48,148 nucleotides of DNA from an uncultured Bacilli bacterium (GCA_947624955.1 CANQMM010000005.1:1-48148); one strand, 5' to 3'. Positions 1 through 11,601 are shown, counted from the stretch's first letter. A program made the numbers and translations. Notes: a model not told the origin generated them from the letters alone.

Positions 1-248
1 TTGGAGTGAATACTATATGATATTCACATCTCCATTTTGTATGTGACAAACTACTCATCTCATCATTGTTTTTTATTCTTTTCAAAAATTAGCTCTCCTT
101 TCGATTTTTAGATTTGGCTTTGGCAGACCATTTCTATTATATCAAAAGGAGAGCTAATTTTTCTTTACATCGCTCTTGCTCTTCGGCTCGCACGTGCATA
201 GCACGTGGTTTTATCCGTAGCTATCTCCCAATTGCTACATAATAAAAA
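1..248. other. Gene-free stretch downstream of gyrA
   Basis: No convincing gene is seen here. Positions 84-162 hold a perfect inverted repeat, listed separately. Positions 165-236 are visibly richer in G and C than the surroundings and contain two CACGTG hexamers (191-196 and 203-208), the same core as parS but without the flanking parS bases. An open frame on the minus strand crosses this patch, but it has no ribosome binding site and its product is short and Arg-rich, so I do not call it. Confidence 0.5.
84..162. repeat. Perfect 18-bp inverted repeat
   Basis: The left arm AAAAATTAGCTCTCCTTT (84-101) is the exact reverse complement of the right arm at 145-162, with 43 nt between. The repeat lies beyond the 3' end of gyrA. 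As RNA it could fold into a long hairpin and end gyrA transcription, although the loop is long for a simple terminator. On the minus strand the loop contains TATAAT (134-139). It could instead be a small mobile repeat unit. Confidence 0.7.
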
Positions 249-264
249 TGTTCCACGTGAAACA
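249..264 (+). promoter_or_regulatory. parS site 1 (ParB/Spo0J binding)
   Basis: TGTTCCACGTGAAACA matches the bacterial parS consensus (TGTTNCACGTGAAACA). ParB (Spo0J) loads here and spreads to help segregate the origin. No ParA/ParB pair is encoded in this window; the only ParB-type gene is the Noc-like protein at 15654, whose recognition residues look different. A separate ParB is therefore expected elsewhere in the genome. Confidence 0.9.
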
Positions 265-282
265 TAGTTATTAACAATACAA

Positions 283-298
283 TGTTTCACGTGGAACA
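283..298 (-). promoter_or_regulatory. parS site 2 (inverted)
   Basis: TGTTTCACGTGGAACA is the exact reverse complement of parS site 1. With one more base on each side the two sites form perfect 18-bp inverted arms separated by 16 nt, just downstream of the gyrA stop codon. Confidence 0.9.
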
Positions 299-306
299 TA
301 TAAATT

Positions 307-2838
307 TTATACTTCAGAAATGTCATTTTCAACTGAAGTATCTTCGCCCTCATCGACAGTATCATTTACGTCTTCTACTAAGTCATCAGAATTAGGAGTA
401 GGTACATTAGCGGTTTCTACGCTTTCATCCTCTTTATCTATTAAACTTATAGTAGAGACTTTTTGATTGTCCTTTAAATTGATTAATCTTATACCTTGAG
501 TAACTCTACCCAATGTTGACACTTGATCTAAAGGAATTCTGATAATCATTCCGGAATTCGTAATTAGTACTAAATCATTATCCGGTCTAACCACCTTAAA
601 TGCTGCAATTGAACCGTTCTTTTCCGTAATATTTAAAGCTTTTACACCCTTGCTACCGCGTTTAGTACTACGATACTCACAAACTTTTGTTTGCTTTCCG
701 TAACCCTTCTCTGTAGCTATTACTAACGTGTCATCTTCTGAAGCAATCTCCGCCCCAATACAAGTTGCATTACCTAGATTTATACCACGAACACCACTAG
801 CAGTTCTACCCATTATTCGGACTTCTTCTTCACTAAATTTAGCCATTCTACCAGCACTAGAACCAAGTAGAACCATATCGTGGCCATTCGTCTTCATAAC
901 AGCGATTAACTCATCATTTTCCTTTAAGCTAATGGCAATCTTTCCGTTTGTTCTAATATTTTCAAATTCCGCTACAGCAGTTCGTTTAACTAAGCCCATC
1001 TTCGTAGCAAATAATAGATTTTTAATGTCCTCATTTGGACTTATCTTAACCATTGAATTTACCATTTCATCTTTATCGATTTGTAATAAATTAACTATTG
1101 GTAAGCCCTTAGCTTGACGGCTAAATTCCGGAATCTCATATCCTTTTAATCTATAAACCTTACCTTTATTAGTAAAGAATAACAAATAATCGTGTGTTGA
1201 TAAATTTATCATATGTTCAACAAAGTCTTCCTCATTGGTACTCATACCCTTAACACCGACTCCGCCACGATTTTGCATCTTGTAATTATCCGTAGTACTA
1301 CGTTTAATATAACCTTTGTTAGTTAAAGTGATAATTACATTTTCTTCAGGAATTAAGGCCTCATCTTCAATATAATCGATAGCTGTCATATCTATATTTG
1401 TTCTTCTATCATCGCCATATCTGTCTTTAATATCTAACAATTCCTTACGAATTATTTCTAATACTTTAGCTTCACTACCTAAAATAGCTCGCAACTCATC
1501 AATCGTCGCAATTAATTCTTTTAATTCATCTTCAATCTTGTCTCTCTCCAAGCCGGTTAAACGACGTAATCTCATTTCCAAAATTGCATCAGCTTGAACA
1601 TCATCAAGACCAAATTTACTCATTAATCTTTCTTTAGCAATCGCATCAGTTTCACTTTCTCGAATAGTTTTAATTACCTCATCAATATGATCTAAAGCAA
1701 TCTTTAAACCTTCCAAAATGTGGACTCTTGCTTCCGCTTTGCCTAATTCAAATTGTGTTCTTCTGATAATTACCGTCTTTTGATAATCAATATATTTTGT
1801 AATTATTTCTTTCAAATTTAAAGTTTTAGGTTCTTTACCATCGAGCATCAAGAAATTAATCCCAAATGATACTTGTAATTGCGTATGTTTAAATAAATTA
1901 TTTAATACAACGTTGGCATTTGCTTCTTTCTTTAAAGTAACAACTACTCTAATCCCATTTTTAAGGTTAGACTCATCGTGTAAATCCGCAATTCCATCAA
2001 GTATTTTATCTCTTACTAGTTCACCGATTCTTTGTTGTAATGCTTGCTTATTAACTTGATAAGGTAACTCCGTAATAATTATTCTATTTCTCCCATTTTG
2101 TTCATCAATTTCTACCTTACTCCGGATAGTAATTGCTCCGCGGCCTGTTTCATAAGCTTTCTTAATTCCACTGTTTCCTAGTATTGTCGCTCCGGTAGGA
2201 AAATCAGGCCCTTTAATATATTGCATTAATTCGGTAATTGAGATATCCGGTTTATCGATATAAGCTACACACCCATCGATTACTTCCCCTAAATTATGTG
2301 GTGGAATATTCGTTGCCATACCAACCGCAATACCCATCGTTCCATTAACTAAGATATTAGGGAATCTACTTGGTAAAATAACCGGTTCTTTACGCGTATT
2401 ATCAAAGTTGGGAATAAAATCGACAGTTTCTTTATTTATATCCCGTAATAATTCCAAAGATAACTTCGAAAGTCTAGCTTCGGTATAACGGTAAGCTGCT
2501 GCTCCATCGCCATCGACTGAACCAAAGTTACCATGACCATCGATAAGTGGATGCCGATAACTAAAGTCTTGTGCCATTCTTACCATTGCATCATATACAG
2601 ATGTATCACCGTGTGGGTGGTAACGGCCTAATACATTACCAACGGTGGTAGCACTCTTTTTATAAGGTTTGTCCGGTGTTAACCCGTCCTCAATCATCGC
2701 ATATAAAATTCTTCGATGAACAGGTTTTAATCCATCTCTTAAATCCGGGAGTGCTCTTGCAATAATAACACTCATCGAATATTCAAGAAAGGCATCTTCC
2801 ATTTCTTTTACAATATTATGTTGTTCTAACTTATCCAT
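307..2838 (-). CDS. gyrA: DNA gyrase subunit A
   Basis: GyrA is the breakage-reunion subunit of DNA gyrase; with GyrB it introduces negative supercoils using ATP. The 843-aa protein has the winged-helix/tower N-terminal half, the catalytic Tyr in [10 protein letters not shown] near residue 125, and the C-terminal beta-pinwheel with a GyrA-box-like [10 protein letters not shown] stretch. The quinolone-determining region reads [10 protein letters not shown], with Thr where E. coli has Ser83, which can be a natural state in Bacillota. The tail is acidic, as often seen. It lies 10 nt after gyrB and is probably co-transcribed with it. Confidence 0.98.
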   Translation of the reverse strand: MDKLEQHNIVKEMEDAFLEYSMSVIIARALPDLRDGLKPVHRRILYAMIEDGLTPDKPYKKSATTVGNVLGRYHPHGDTSVYDAMVRMAQDFSYRHPLIDGHGNFGSVDGDGAAAYRYTEARLSKLSLELLRDINKETVDFIPNFDNTRKEPVILPSRFPNILVNGTMGIAVGMATNIPPHNLGEVIDGCVAYIDKPDISITELMQYIKGPDFPTGATILGNSGIKKAYETGRGAITIRSKVEIDEQNGRNRIIITELPYQVNKQALQQRIGELVRDKILDGIADLHDESNLKNGIRVVVTLKKEANANVVLNNLFKHTQLQVSFGINFLMLDGKEPKTLNLKEIITKYIDYQKTVIIRRTQFELGKAEARVHILEGLKIALDHIDEVIKTIRESETDAIAKERLMSKFGLDDVQADAILEMRLRRLTGLERDKIEDELKELIATIDELRAILGSEAKVLEIIRKELLDIKDRYGDDRRTNIDMTAIDYIEDEALIPEENVIITLTNKGYIKRSTTDNYKMQNRGGVGVKGMSTNEEDFVEHMINLSTHDYLLFFTNKGKVYRLKGYEIPEFSRQAKGLPIVNLLQIDKDEMVNSMVKISPNEDIKNLLFATKMGLVKRTAVAEFENIRTNGKIAISLKENDELIAVMKTNGHDMVLLGSSAGRMAKFSEEEVRIMGRTASGVRGINLGNATCIGAEIASEDDTLVIATEKGYGKQTKVCEYRSTKRGSKGVKALNITEKNGSIAAFKVVRPDNDLVLITNSGMIIRIPLDQVSTLGRVTQGIRLINLKDNQKVSTISLIDKEDESVETANVPTPNSDDLVEDVNDTVDEGEDTSVENDISEV

Positions 2839-2848
2839 ACTACCCCTC

Positions 2849-5868
<3,020 letters not shown>

Positions 5869-5958
5869 TTTTAAGCCTCTTTTACGATTATATATAAATT
5901 TTATAGGCTATCTAGTACTCCTATACATAAATAAATTATATCACAAAAAAACCTTATT

Positions 5959-6417
5959 TTAAAGGTTTTTTGTATTTTCTATGCGTTCTCGCATAATGGA
6001 ATCTAATTGGTAAGCCCGGAGTATTTGATTAGTTATCATTCGGTAAGAAATTGGTAATAATAATTTTTTCCCATTACAGAACTCTACGCATACCTTATCT
6101 CCTACTTTATGTATTCGATCGACATACTTTAAAGATAACCATACACAGCTTTTATCATTAGGTGAAACGGTTGGAAAAAAGATAATTCTTTTCGATTCTT
6201 CAATCAAAATAGGTACCTTATAATTAAATCCCGTTACACTAGTTGTCCCTAGTTGTCTTCCTTCTAACGAACTGCCAAAATATTCACAACTGTTTTCCAT
6301 TATCTTTTTCGTACTAAATGGTAAATCTAATTCGTCATCTAACTCATAGATTTTCGATTCTTTCTCTCCTACCGGAACTATTGCCATAGTTTCCTCATTA
6401 ATTTCATAACTGTCCAT
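5959..6417 (-). CDS. comK: ComK-family competence transcription factor
   Basis: ComK is the master activator of genetic competence in Bacillus; it binds K-boxes upstream of DNA-uptake genes. The family pattern is clear: SYEINEETMAIVPV at the start, CEYFGSSLEGRQLGT, IIFFPTVSPNDKSCVWLS, then FCNGKKLLLPISY and a final RAYQLDSIMRERIE. I chose the ATG at 6417 because a GGGGGA site lies just upstream; a longer frame begins 48 nt earlier without a good site. At 152 aa it is shorter than the roughly 190 aa of B. subtilis ComK and lacks the C-terminal tail used there for MecA/ClpC-dependent control. It sits between recF and dnaN, an unusual place. Confidence 0.85.
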   Translation of the reverse strand: MDSYEINEETMAIVPVGEKESKIYELDDELDLPFSTKKIMENSCEYFGSSLEGRQLGTTSVTGFNYKVPILIEESKRIIFFPTVSPNDKSCVWLSLKYVDRIHKVGDKVCVEFCNGKKLLLPISYRMITNQILRAYQLDSIMRERIENTKNL

Positions 6418-6523
6418 TCTAATTCCCCCTTGAATACCCTTTGTTATACACCATAAAAATGTCAAAATTTAGCACATTTTGTCTGATTTTATAATTTTTT
6501 ATAAAAAAACTAGATATCGCTAT

Positions 6524-7642
6524 CTAGTATGTTTTAATTGGTAAAATTAATTGGATTAATGATTCATCTTTAACTGATTTAATAACTATTGGTTTTACCT
6601 CGCCATTAAGTAATATTAATATATCTTCATCCTTCATTGTCTTTAAAGCTTCTAACATATATTTTGCACTAAATGATATATCAATATTGGCATCTTTACT
6701 TGTCTCAATACTCAACTTTTCTTCAACTTTTCCTATCTCTGAAGCATAAGAGTTAATAATCATTGTATCATCTTTAATCTTCATCTTAACTATATTTTTA
6801 TCTTTTCCTAAAGTTAATAAAGCCGCGCGATCAATTGCTGAATAGTAATCAGTTAACTTAGTATTAACTATTATATCGAATTCTGTAGGAATTAAATTAC
6901 TCGTATTAGGATAAGTTCCACTTAGTAAATTAGTTTGAAATAAAATATTCTTATACTTAAATAACACTTTATTATTGAAAATATGCATTTCCATATCTTC
7001 ATCTTCCCCAATAATCTTATCGAGTTCAATGATATTTTTCCCAGGTATAACAATATTTACCTCTTCATCTACCGGTGTATCTAATTTCACATTCTTTTTC
7101 GCCAAACGATAAGAATCTGTTGCAATACATTCTAGGACATCACCATTTATTTTAAAATTAATTCCTGTCAAAAGTGGTCTTAACTCTTGAGTAGATATCG
7201 CAAAAGACGTTTGATTGATAATGCTTTTAAATACCGTACTATTAATAACTAATGGATTTTTACTTTCTTCTAGTTTTAAACTTGGATATTCATTCGGATC
7301 TAAACAATTTAAATCGTATTGACTTCCTTCTGTATAAATTTTAATTTTATAGCCATCCATTAATTCAAAATTAACTAAATCACTAGGCATTTTTCTCACA
7401 ATATCCAAAATGTATTTACTTTGAATAATAATTGAACCTAAACTATCTACTTTCGTAATTAATTTATTTTCAATAAATGTTCTGATGGTTAACTCACTAT
7501 CACTAGCTGTTAGAAATAATCCTTCCTCATTTAAATCAAATTTAATTCCACTTAGTACAGGTATAATTTGTTTAGTCGATACAGCTCTTGCTACATTACT
7601 TAAATTTTCTAATAATAAATTTTTTTCAATTGTAAATTTCAT
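6524..7642 (-). CDS. dnaN: DNA polymerase III sliding clamp (beta)
   Basis: DnaN forms the ring-shaped dimer that tethers DNA polymerase III to DNA and recruits repair factors. The 372-aa length, the MKFTIEKNLLLENL start, the repeated three-domain architecture and the C-terminal LILPIKTY ending are all typical. It follows dnaA on the same strand across a 150-nt spacer with DnaA boxes, so it may be transcribed with dnaA or from a promoter in that spacer. Confidence 0.97.
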   Translation of the reverse strand: MKFTIEKNLLLENLSNVARAVSTKQIIPVLSGIKFDLNEEGLFLTASDSELTIRTFIENKLITKVDSLGSIIIQSKYILDIVRKMPSDLVNFELMDGYKIKIYTEGSQYDLNCLDPNEYPSLKLEESKNPLVINSTVFKSIINQTSFAISTQELRPLLTGINFKINGDVLECIATDSYRLAKKNVKLDTPVDEEVNIVIPGKNIIELDKIIGEDEDMEMHIFNNKVLFKYKNILFQTNLLSGTYPNTSNLIPTEFDIIVNTKLTDYYSAIDRAALLTLGKDKNIVKMKIKDDTMIINSYASEIGKVEEKLSIETSKDANIDISFSAKYMLEALKTMKDEDILILLNGEVKPIVIKSVKDESLIQLILPIKTY

Positions 7643-7792
7643 TTTAATTCCTTCTTTCTTATTTTTTTAATTAATAATTATAATAATACGGTTAATAAAG
7701 TGGATAACATCATTAAACTCCCATAAATCCTTATCTTTTCTCTTATTCTGCTTGTGGATATATCACATTTTATCAACATTGAACTCACAATA
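7643..7792. other. oriC subregion between dnaA and dnaN
   Basis: This AT-rich spacer carries DnaA-box-like 9-mers. A perfect TTATCAACA lies at 7770-7778, and on the minus strand TTATCCACT-type (7699-7707) and ATATCCACA-type (7753-7761) boxes occur. Together with the cluster upstream of dnaA it fits the bipartite origin known from B. subtilis, where DNA between the two regions loops out. The unwinding element usually lies on the dnaN side in that organism. Confidence 0.7.
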
Positions 7793-9151
7793 TCAAATTT
7801 TTTCTTTAATCTCATTCAAAATTTCTTTGAGTTGGGAGTTTTCTTTTAAATCATTTTCTATTTTATCACAAGCATAGATAACAGTTGTATGGTCTCTATT
7901 ACCAAATTCTAAACCAATTCTTGGAAAAGATTCATCAGTTAACATTCGACATAAGTACATAGCAATTTGCCTTGGATAAGCAATATTGGCACTCCGTTTT
8001 TTACTCTTTAAGACCTCGACGGTAATATTATAGTAATCGGCCACGGCTTTTTGTACACTCGATATTTGATTGTTAATATATGGGTTTTTATTAACATAGT
8101 CTTTTAAATAGTCGATAGCTACTTCTAGAGTTATTTTACTCGGTACATTCATCGCTACCATCGCTGCCAGTCGGTTTAACGTTCCTTCAAGGGCTCTGAC
8201 ATCGCCATCACAATTACTTGCAATATACTCAATGGCATCTTCCGTAACTTTCTCCGCAAAGGAAAAGTTTTTTAATTTATCTTTTAAAATCAGACATCGT
8301 AACTCAAAATCCGGCGGGAAGATATCGACAGGCAACCCCATCGTGAATCGACTCCGTAAGCGCTCTTGCAATAACTTTAAATCTTCCGGTGATCTATCAG
8401 AACTAATAATTATTTGCTTATTTCTTCGATGGAGATCGTTGAAAGTATTAAAGAACTCTGTTTGCGTCTTATCTGCTCCCACTAGTAACTGAATATCATC
8501 GATAATTAAGACATCGACATTCCGATATTTATTTTTAAAATTATTGGCATAATCGAAGGAGTTTTCATAGTCATTCGTATTGGCAATTCCTGTAAAGTCA
8601 TCTCTAAATTCTTCACTCGGTGTATATAGGACCTTTAAATTACTATTTTCAACTATATAATTACCAATTGCGTGCATCAAATGCGTCTTCCCTAAACCAC
8701 TTTTGCCATAAATGAATAGTGGATTATAGACTTTTCCCGGTGCTTCCGCTACTGCCAGTGCCGCCGTTTTTGCAAATCTATTTGTATCCCCAACAACAAA
8801 GTTATCAAAAGTCATATTTGGTGATAAATTACTATAAAACTCCTCTTTAGGGTCTTTTTTTTCTGTATCGCTATCCAAGATATCCGGTAAAATTTCTTCT
8901 ACTTGTTCTCCTTCTAATACAAATTCTATATCAAAGACTTTCCCTGTTAATGAAGTAAAAGTTCTCTCAATTAAATCATAATAGTTATCGCCAAGCATTT
9001 TTTTATGAATTTCCATCGGTACTTCAATGACGATTTTTTCATTATTCGAAGATAAAAGTTTAATATTGGTAAACCAAGTAGAGTAAGAGACAGGGTTAGT
9101 TTCATTACTTATAAGTTGTAAAAAATTCTTCCAGATATCATCTGTAATCAT
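7793..9151 (-). CDS. dnaA: Chromosomal replication initiator DnaA
   Basis: DnaA is the AAA+ ATPase that binds DnaA boxes, melts the origin and helps load the helicase. Visible are the N-terminal DnaB-interaction domain, Walker A GKSGLGKTH (about residue 150), Walker B DVLIIDDIQ (about 215) and the C-terminal box-binding helix GNRDHTTVIYA. I place the start at the ATG at 9151 (MITDDIWKNF) because a GGGGTGGAG site lies directly before it; the eight extra residues of the longer frame overlap that site. Length 452 aa is normal. It is the first gene of the leftward replication cluster. Confidence 0.97.
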   Translation of the reverse strand: MITDDIWKNFLQLISNETNPVSYSTWFTNIKLLSSNNEKIVIEVPMEIHKKMLGDNYYDLIERTFTSLTGKVFDIEFVLEGEQVEEILPDILDSDTEKKDPKEEFYSNLSPNMTFDNFVVGDTNRFAKTAALAVAEAPGKVYNPLFIYGKSGLGKTHLMHAIGNYIVENSNLKVLYTPSEEFRDDFTGIANTNDYENSFDYANNFKNKYRNVDVLIIDDIQLLVGADKTQTEFFNTFNDLHRRNKQIIISSDRSPEDLKLLQERLRSRFTMGLPVDIFPPDFELRCLILKDKLKNFSFAEKVTEDAIEYIASNCDGDVRALEGTLNRLAAMVAMNVPSKITLEVAIDYLKDYVNKNPYINNQISSVQKAVADYYNITVEVLKSKKRSANIAYPRQIAMYLCRMLTDESFPRIGLEFGNRDHTTVIYACDKIENDLKENSQLKEILNEIKEKI

Positions 9152-9389
9152 CTCTCCACCCCACAGTCTTGTCATTTCGTAGAATTATTTTATCTCATCT
9201 TGTTGAAAATTAAAAGCATAAATTATTAAAAAAATTTAATTAACAAGATATTCACTAACTTATAAACAAAAATAAGCCCCTAATATACTTAAAGTAAGTA
9301 ACTTATCAACATTATCCACAATTTTTCTAAATAACAGGTTAATAAAGTTATTCACTTATTCACAAATTAATGTTAATAACTATTTTTCC
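9152..9389. other. oriC subregion upstream of dnaA
   Basis: This AT-rich gap between the divergent dnaA and rpmH genes contains a row of DnaA-box-like sites on the plus strand: TTATCAACA (9303-9311), directly followed by TTATCCACA (9312-9320), then TTATTCACT (9348-9356) and TTATTCACA (9356-9364). This is the expected place for the main DnaA-binding cluster and the dnaA promoter. No gene is seen. Confidence 0.8.
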
Positions 9390-9419
9390 TTGACTTTTTC
9401 AAAATTCTATTATTATAAT
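9390..9419 (+). promoter_or_regulatory. Promoter of rpmH
   Basis: TTGACT (-35, 9390-9395) and TATAAT (-10, 9414-9419) with an 18-bp spacer match a SigA-type promoter. It would start transcription about 25 nt before the rpmH start codon. Confidence 0.75.
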
Positions 9420-9452
9420 AAATAGACTTTATTTAGATGTGGAGGTGCAATC

Positions 9453-9575
9453 ATGAAAGGAACATATCAACCAAATAATCGTAAAAAAGCTAAGAAGCAT
9501 GGTTTCTTCGCTCGTAAAGAATCAAACGTTTTAAAATCAAGAAGAAAAAAAGGACGCAAACAACTTTGCAAATAA
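9453..9575 (+). CDS. rpmH: 50S ribosomal protein L34
   Basis: L34 is a small, very basic protein of the large ribosomal subunit. The 40-aa product begins [21 protein letters not shown] and ends [11 protein letters not shown], matching the L34 family from end to end. It is a few residues shorter than the usual 44 because the TKNGRK-like middle is reduced, and it has Gly at position 3 where Arg is usual. A GGAGGTG site precedes the ATG. It is too short for common ORF thresholds but is certain by context (dnaA-rpmH-rnpA). Confidence 0.96.
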   Translation: MKGTYQPNNRKKAKKHGFFARKESNVLKSRRKKGRKQLCK

Positions 9576-9577
9576 AG

Positions 9578-9601
9578 AAACCACCCATAAGTGGTTTTTT
9601 C
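9578..9601 (+). terminator. Hairpin with T-run after rpmH
   Basis: AAACCAC and GTGGTTT form a 7-bp stem with a CCATAA loop followed by T residues. It lies between rpmH and rnpA and probably ends part of the transcripts, so that more L34 than RnpA is made. Confidence 0.75.
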
Positions 9602-9621
9602 TTCTATAAGGAGGAGTCTTT

Positions 9622-9954
9622 ATCAAAAAATCAGAAGTTGTCAAAAAAAAATTAGAATTCAATAACATTATCCAACACGGTCATTTTTTTAAGAGTAATT
9701 ATTATATTATATATATAATGAAAAGAAATGACTCCCAAACGCGTTTTGGACTTGCCATCGGCAAGAAAGTTGGTAAAGCAGTAGTACGTAATAAACTTAA
9801 ACGTCAAACCCGGGCAATCATTGATCAAAATAAAAAACTATTTCCAAAGGGCTTTGATTATATTATAATGATTAAGAGGGCCAGTAATGGAATATCATTT
9901 ACTGAGTTAAATAATTGTTTAGTAAATTTAATGACAGAAAAGGTGAAAATTTGA
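9622..9954 (+). CDS. rnpA: Ribonuclease P protein component (ATC start)
   Basis: RnpA is the basic protein subunit that helps RNase P RNA bind pre-tRNA leaders. The conserved helix GKAVVRNKLKRQTR (RNR motif) and the DYIIMIKR strand are present. The only in-frame ATG (9718) would remove the first helix and strand of the fold (KLEFNNIIQHGHFFKSNYYI). No ATG, GTG or TTG lies in frame between the upstream stop (9607) and that ATG, but a strong AAGGAGG site (9608-9614) sits 7 nt before an ATC at 9622, giving (M)KKSEVVKKKLEF, which fits the family. I therefore annotate an ATC start, giving 110 aa, the usual size. A base error at 9624 is the alternative. Confidence 0.9.
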   Translation: MKKSEVVKKKLEFNNIIQHGHFFKSNYYIIYIMKRNDSQTRFGLAIGKKVGKAVVRNKLKRQTRAIIDQNKKLFPKGFDYIIMIKRASNGISFTELNNCLVNLMTEKVKI

Positions 9955-10883
9955 AAAAGAAAAGAATCAAGGTCATAACCTTATTATTGTTAGTATTATT
10001 GAGTACCGGATGTACCAAGTATGTTAAAGATGGTAAAGAGTCAGTTATTTATGAAAAGACCGGCCAAACTATTACCGCTAATATCCTTTGTAAACCATCT
10101 GATACCGAGTTAATTAATCTCTATAATGAACATAATGTCGAAATCATTAATGAAGTACCGGAGTGTCAAAATTTTAAAATAACCTCAGGTAAATATCATA
10201 GCTTATGGGAATCGATATTAGTTAAGCCCCTAGCTTGGTGCATTTTAAAAATTGGCTATCTATTTAATAATATGGGTATTTCCGTTATGGTTTTAGGATT
10301 ACTTATCCGTCTAGCAATGTTACCTATTTCTAAAAAGTCCGTAATGCAGTCTGAAAATATTCGTAAAGCTCAACCGGAAATCAATAAGATTGAAAAGAAA
10401 TATCGTAACCGTACAGATAACGAGTCCTTGATGCAAAAGTCCCAAGAGACAATGCTCGTCTATAAAAAATATAATATTAATCCTGTATCCGGTTGTTTAC
10501 TTGCTTTTATCCAACTTCCTTTATTCTTTGCTTTTCTCGAAGCCATTAACCGAATACCGGCGATATTTGAAGGTGATTTCTTCTTCGGAATGAAATTAGG
10601 TATGACCCCTTGGGTAGGAATAAGAGAAGGCCGTTACATTTATATTTTACTAATTATTTTAATTATCTTAAGTACTTATTTCTCATTTAAAAAGTCGATG
10701 AATTCTCAACCGAATGACGAGATGCAACAACAAATGCAATTTATGATGAAATTTATGATTGTTATGATTTGTGTGGCATCCTTCAGTCTCCCAACAGCTA
10801 TTGCTTTATATTGGATTGTAACTAACGTCTTTGCGGTAGTTCAAAATTATATAATAAATAAAAGCTTAGAAAAGAGGATGTAG
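9951..10883 (+). CDS. yidC: Membrane insertase YidC/SpoIIIJ, lipoprotein type
   Basis: YidC inserts and folds inner-membrane proteins, alone or with SecYEG; in spore formers the SpoIIIJ paralogue is needed after engulfment. I choose the TTG at 9951, overlapping the rnpA stop, because an AGGTG site precedes it and it gives a clean lipoprotein signal: KKKRIKVI, a hydrophobic stretch and the lipobox LSTGC. The YidC core follows with about five membrane segments and the key Arg in the groove segment (LLIRLAMLPI). It lacks the large periplasmic domain of Gram-negative YidC. Length 310 aa. Confidence 0.95.
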   Translation: MKKKRIKVITLLLLVLLSTGCTKYVKDGKESVIYEKTGQTITANILCKPSDTELINLYNEHNVEIINEVPECQNFKITSGKYHSLWESILVKPLAWCILKIGYLFNNMGISVMVLGLLIRLAMLPISKKSVMQSENIRKAQPEINKIEKKYRNRTDNESLMQKSQETMLVYKKYNINPVSGCLLAFIQLPLFFAFLEAINRIPAIFEGDFFFGMKLGMTPWVGIREGRYIYILLIILIILSTYFSFKKSMNSQPNDEMQQQMQFMMKFMIVMICVASFSLPTAIALYWIVTNVFAVVQNYIINKSLEKRM

Positions 10884-10884
10884 T

Positions 10885-11496
10885 ATGAAAGTAGAAGTAT
10901 TTACAGGAAAGAATAAAGAGGCGTTGCTTGAAAGCACTTTAAAGGAAATGGGTGTTCAAGAGTCCCAAGCGCTCTATAATATTAAGGAAGAGAAAGGCGG
11001 ATTATTTAAATCAACTAACTATGAATTAAAAATCGCTAAAATTGAAGATATAGCTCAATACTTAAAAAGTTATCTTGAAGAACTAACCAAGAATATGGGC
11101 TTAGAAGTTTCTTTTGAAACTAAAATTCGCGAAAATCAAATCAATATTAAAATGTATTCGGATAATAATGCCATTTTAATTGGTAAAGGTGGTAAAACCT
11201 TATCAGCATTGCAGACTATTTTAAGACAATTGGTTTATAAAGAATTAAATCAATATCCGTATGTTATTCTCGATGTCGAAAACTATAAAGAAAAACAAGC
11301 CGGTCATCTTGAACGCTTAGCTAAACGCTTAGCTAAAGAAGTTCAAAAAACTAAAATAGCTGTGAAAATGGAAAATATGAATAGTTATGAAAGAAGAATT
11401 GTCCACAACGCTTTAACCAATTTCAAAAATATTTCTACTCTTAGCGAAGGTGAAGAACCTAATCGTCACGTTGTAATCACATATAAGGAAGATTAA
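10885..11496 (+). CDS. jag: RNA-binding protein Jag/KhpB
   Basis: Jag (KhpB, EloR) is an RNA-binding protein linked to cell elongation and often encoded next to yidC/spoIIIJ, as here (1-nt gap). The 203-aa protein shows the N-terminal Jag domain (residues 1-55), a KH domain with the loop IGKGGKTL near residue 97, and an R3H domain at the C-terminus (ERRIVHNAL followed by EGEEPNRHVVI). It probably belongs to the rnpA-yidC-jag transcript. Confidence 0.95.
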   Translation: MKVEVFTGKNKEALLESTLKEMGVQESQALYNIKEEKGGLFKSTNYELKIAKIEDIAQYLKSYLEELTKNMGLEVSFETKIRENQINIKMYSDNNAILIGKGGKTLSALQTILRQLVYKELNQYPYVILDVENYKEKQAGHLERLAKRLAKEVQKTKIAVKMENMNSYERRIVHNALTNFKNISTLSEGEEPNRHVVITYKED

Positions 11497-11509
11497 TTCT
11501 TCTTTTTTT

Positions 11510-11523
11510 ATTTCCCGGGAAAT
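11510..11523. promoter_or_regulatory. Noc-binding-type palindrome 1 (perfect)
   Basis: ATTTCCCGGGAAAT is identical to the Noc binding sequence (NBS) described for B. subtilis, and the palindrome extends to TTATTTCCCGGGAAATAA at 11508-11525. Noc on such sites holds off cell division over the nucleoid. A Noc-type gene lies 4 kb downstream. Confidence 0.85.
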
Positions 11524-11541
11524 AATTTTGAACCGATATTT

Positions 11542-11555
11542 ATTTCTCGGGAAAT
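11542..11555. promoter_or_regulatory. Noc-binding-type palindrome 2 (one mismatch)
   Basis: ATTTCTCGGGAAAT differs from the NBS by one base. It starts 32 bp after palindrome 1, about three helical turns. Confidence 0.75.
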
Positions 11556-11571
11556 ATTTTTACCTTCTTTT

Positions 11572-11585
11572 ATTTCCCCGGAAAT
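11572..11585. promoter_or_regulatory. Noc-binding-type palindrome 3 (one mismatch)
   Basis: ATTTCCCCGGAAAT differs from the NBS by one base and starts 30 bp after palindrome 2. It covers the position of the -35 element of the mnmE promoter, so a bound protein could block transcription. Confidence 0.75.
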
Positions 11586-11592
11586 AAAAATA

Positions 11593-11601
11593 TGTTATAA
11601 T
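11593..11601 (+). promoter_or_regulatory. Extended -10 promoter of mnmE
   Basis: TGTTATAAT is an extended -10 (TG-n-TATAAT). No good -35 is visible because palindrome 3 occupies that place. An AAGGAG site follows just before the mnmE ATG. Confidence 0.65.

Noticed and set aside
165-365. Minus-strand open frame of 66 codons beyond gyrA
   Set aside because: It overlaps the gyrA end and both parS sites, has no ribosome binding site and an Arg-rich product with no family likeness.
728-1117. Long antisense frames inside gyrA, gyrB, dnaA, mnmE, murA and others
   Set aside because: They lie inside certain genes, lack start signals and mirror the codon pattern of the real strand.
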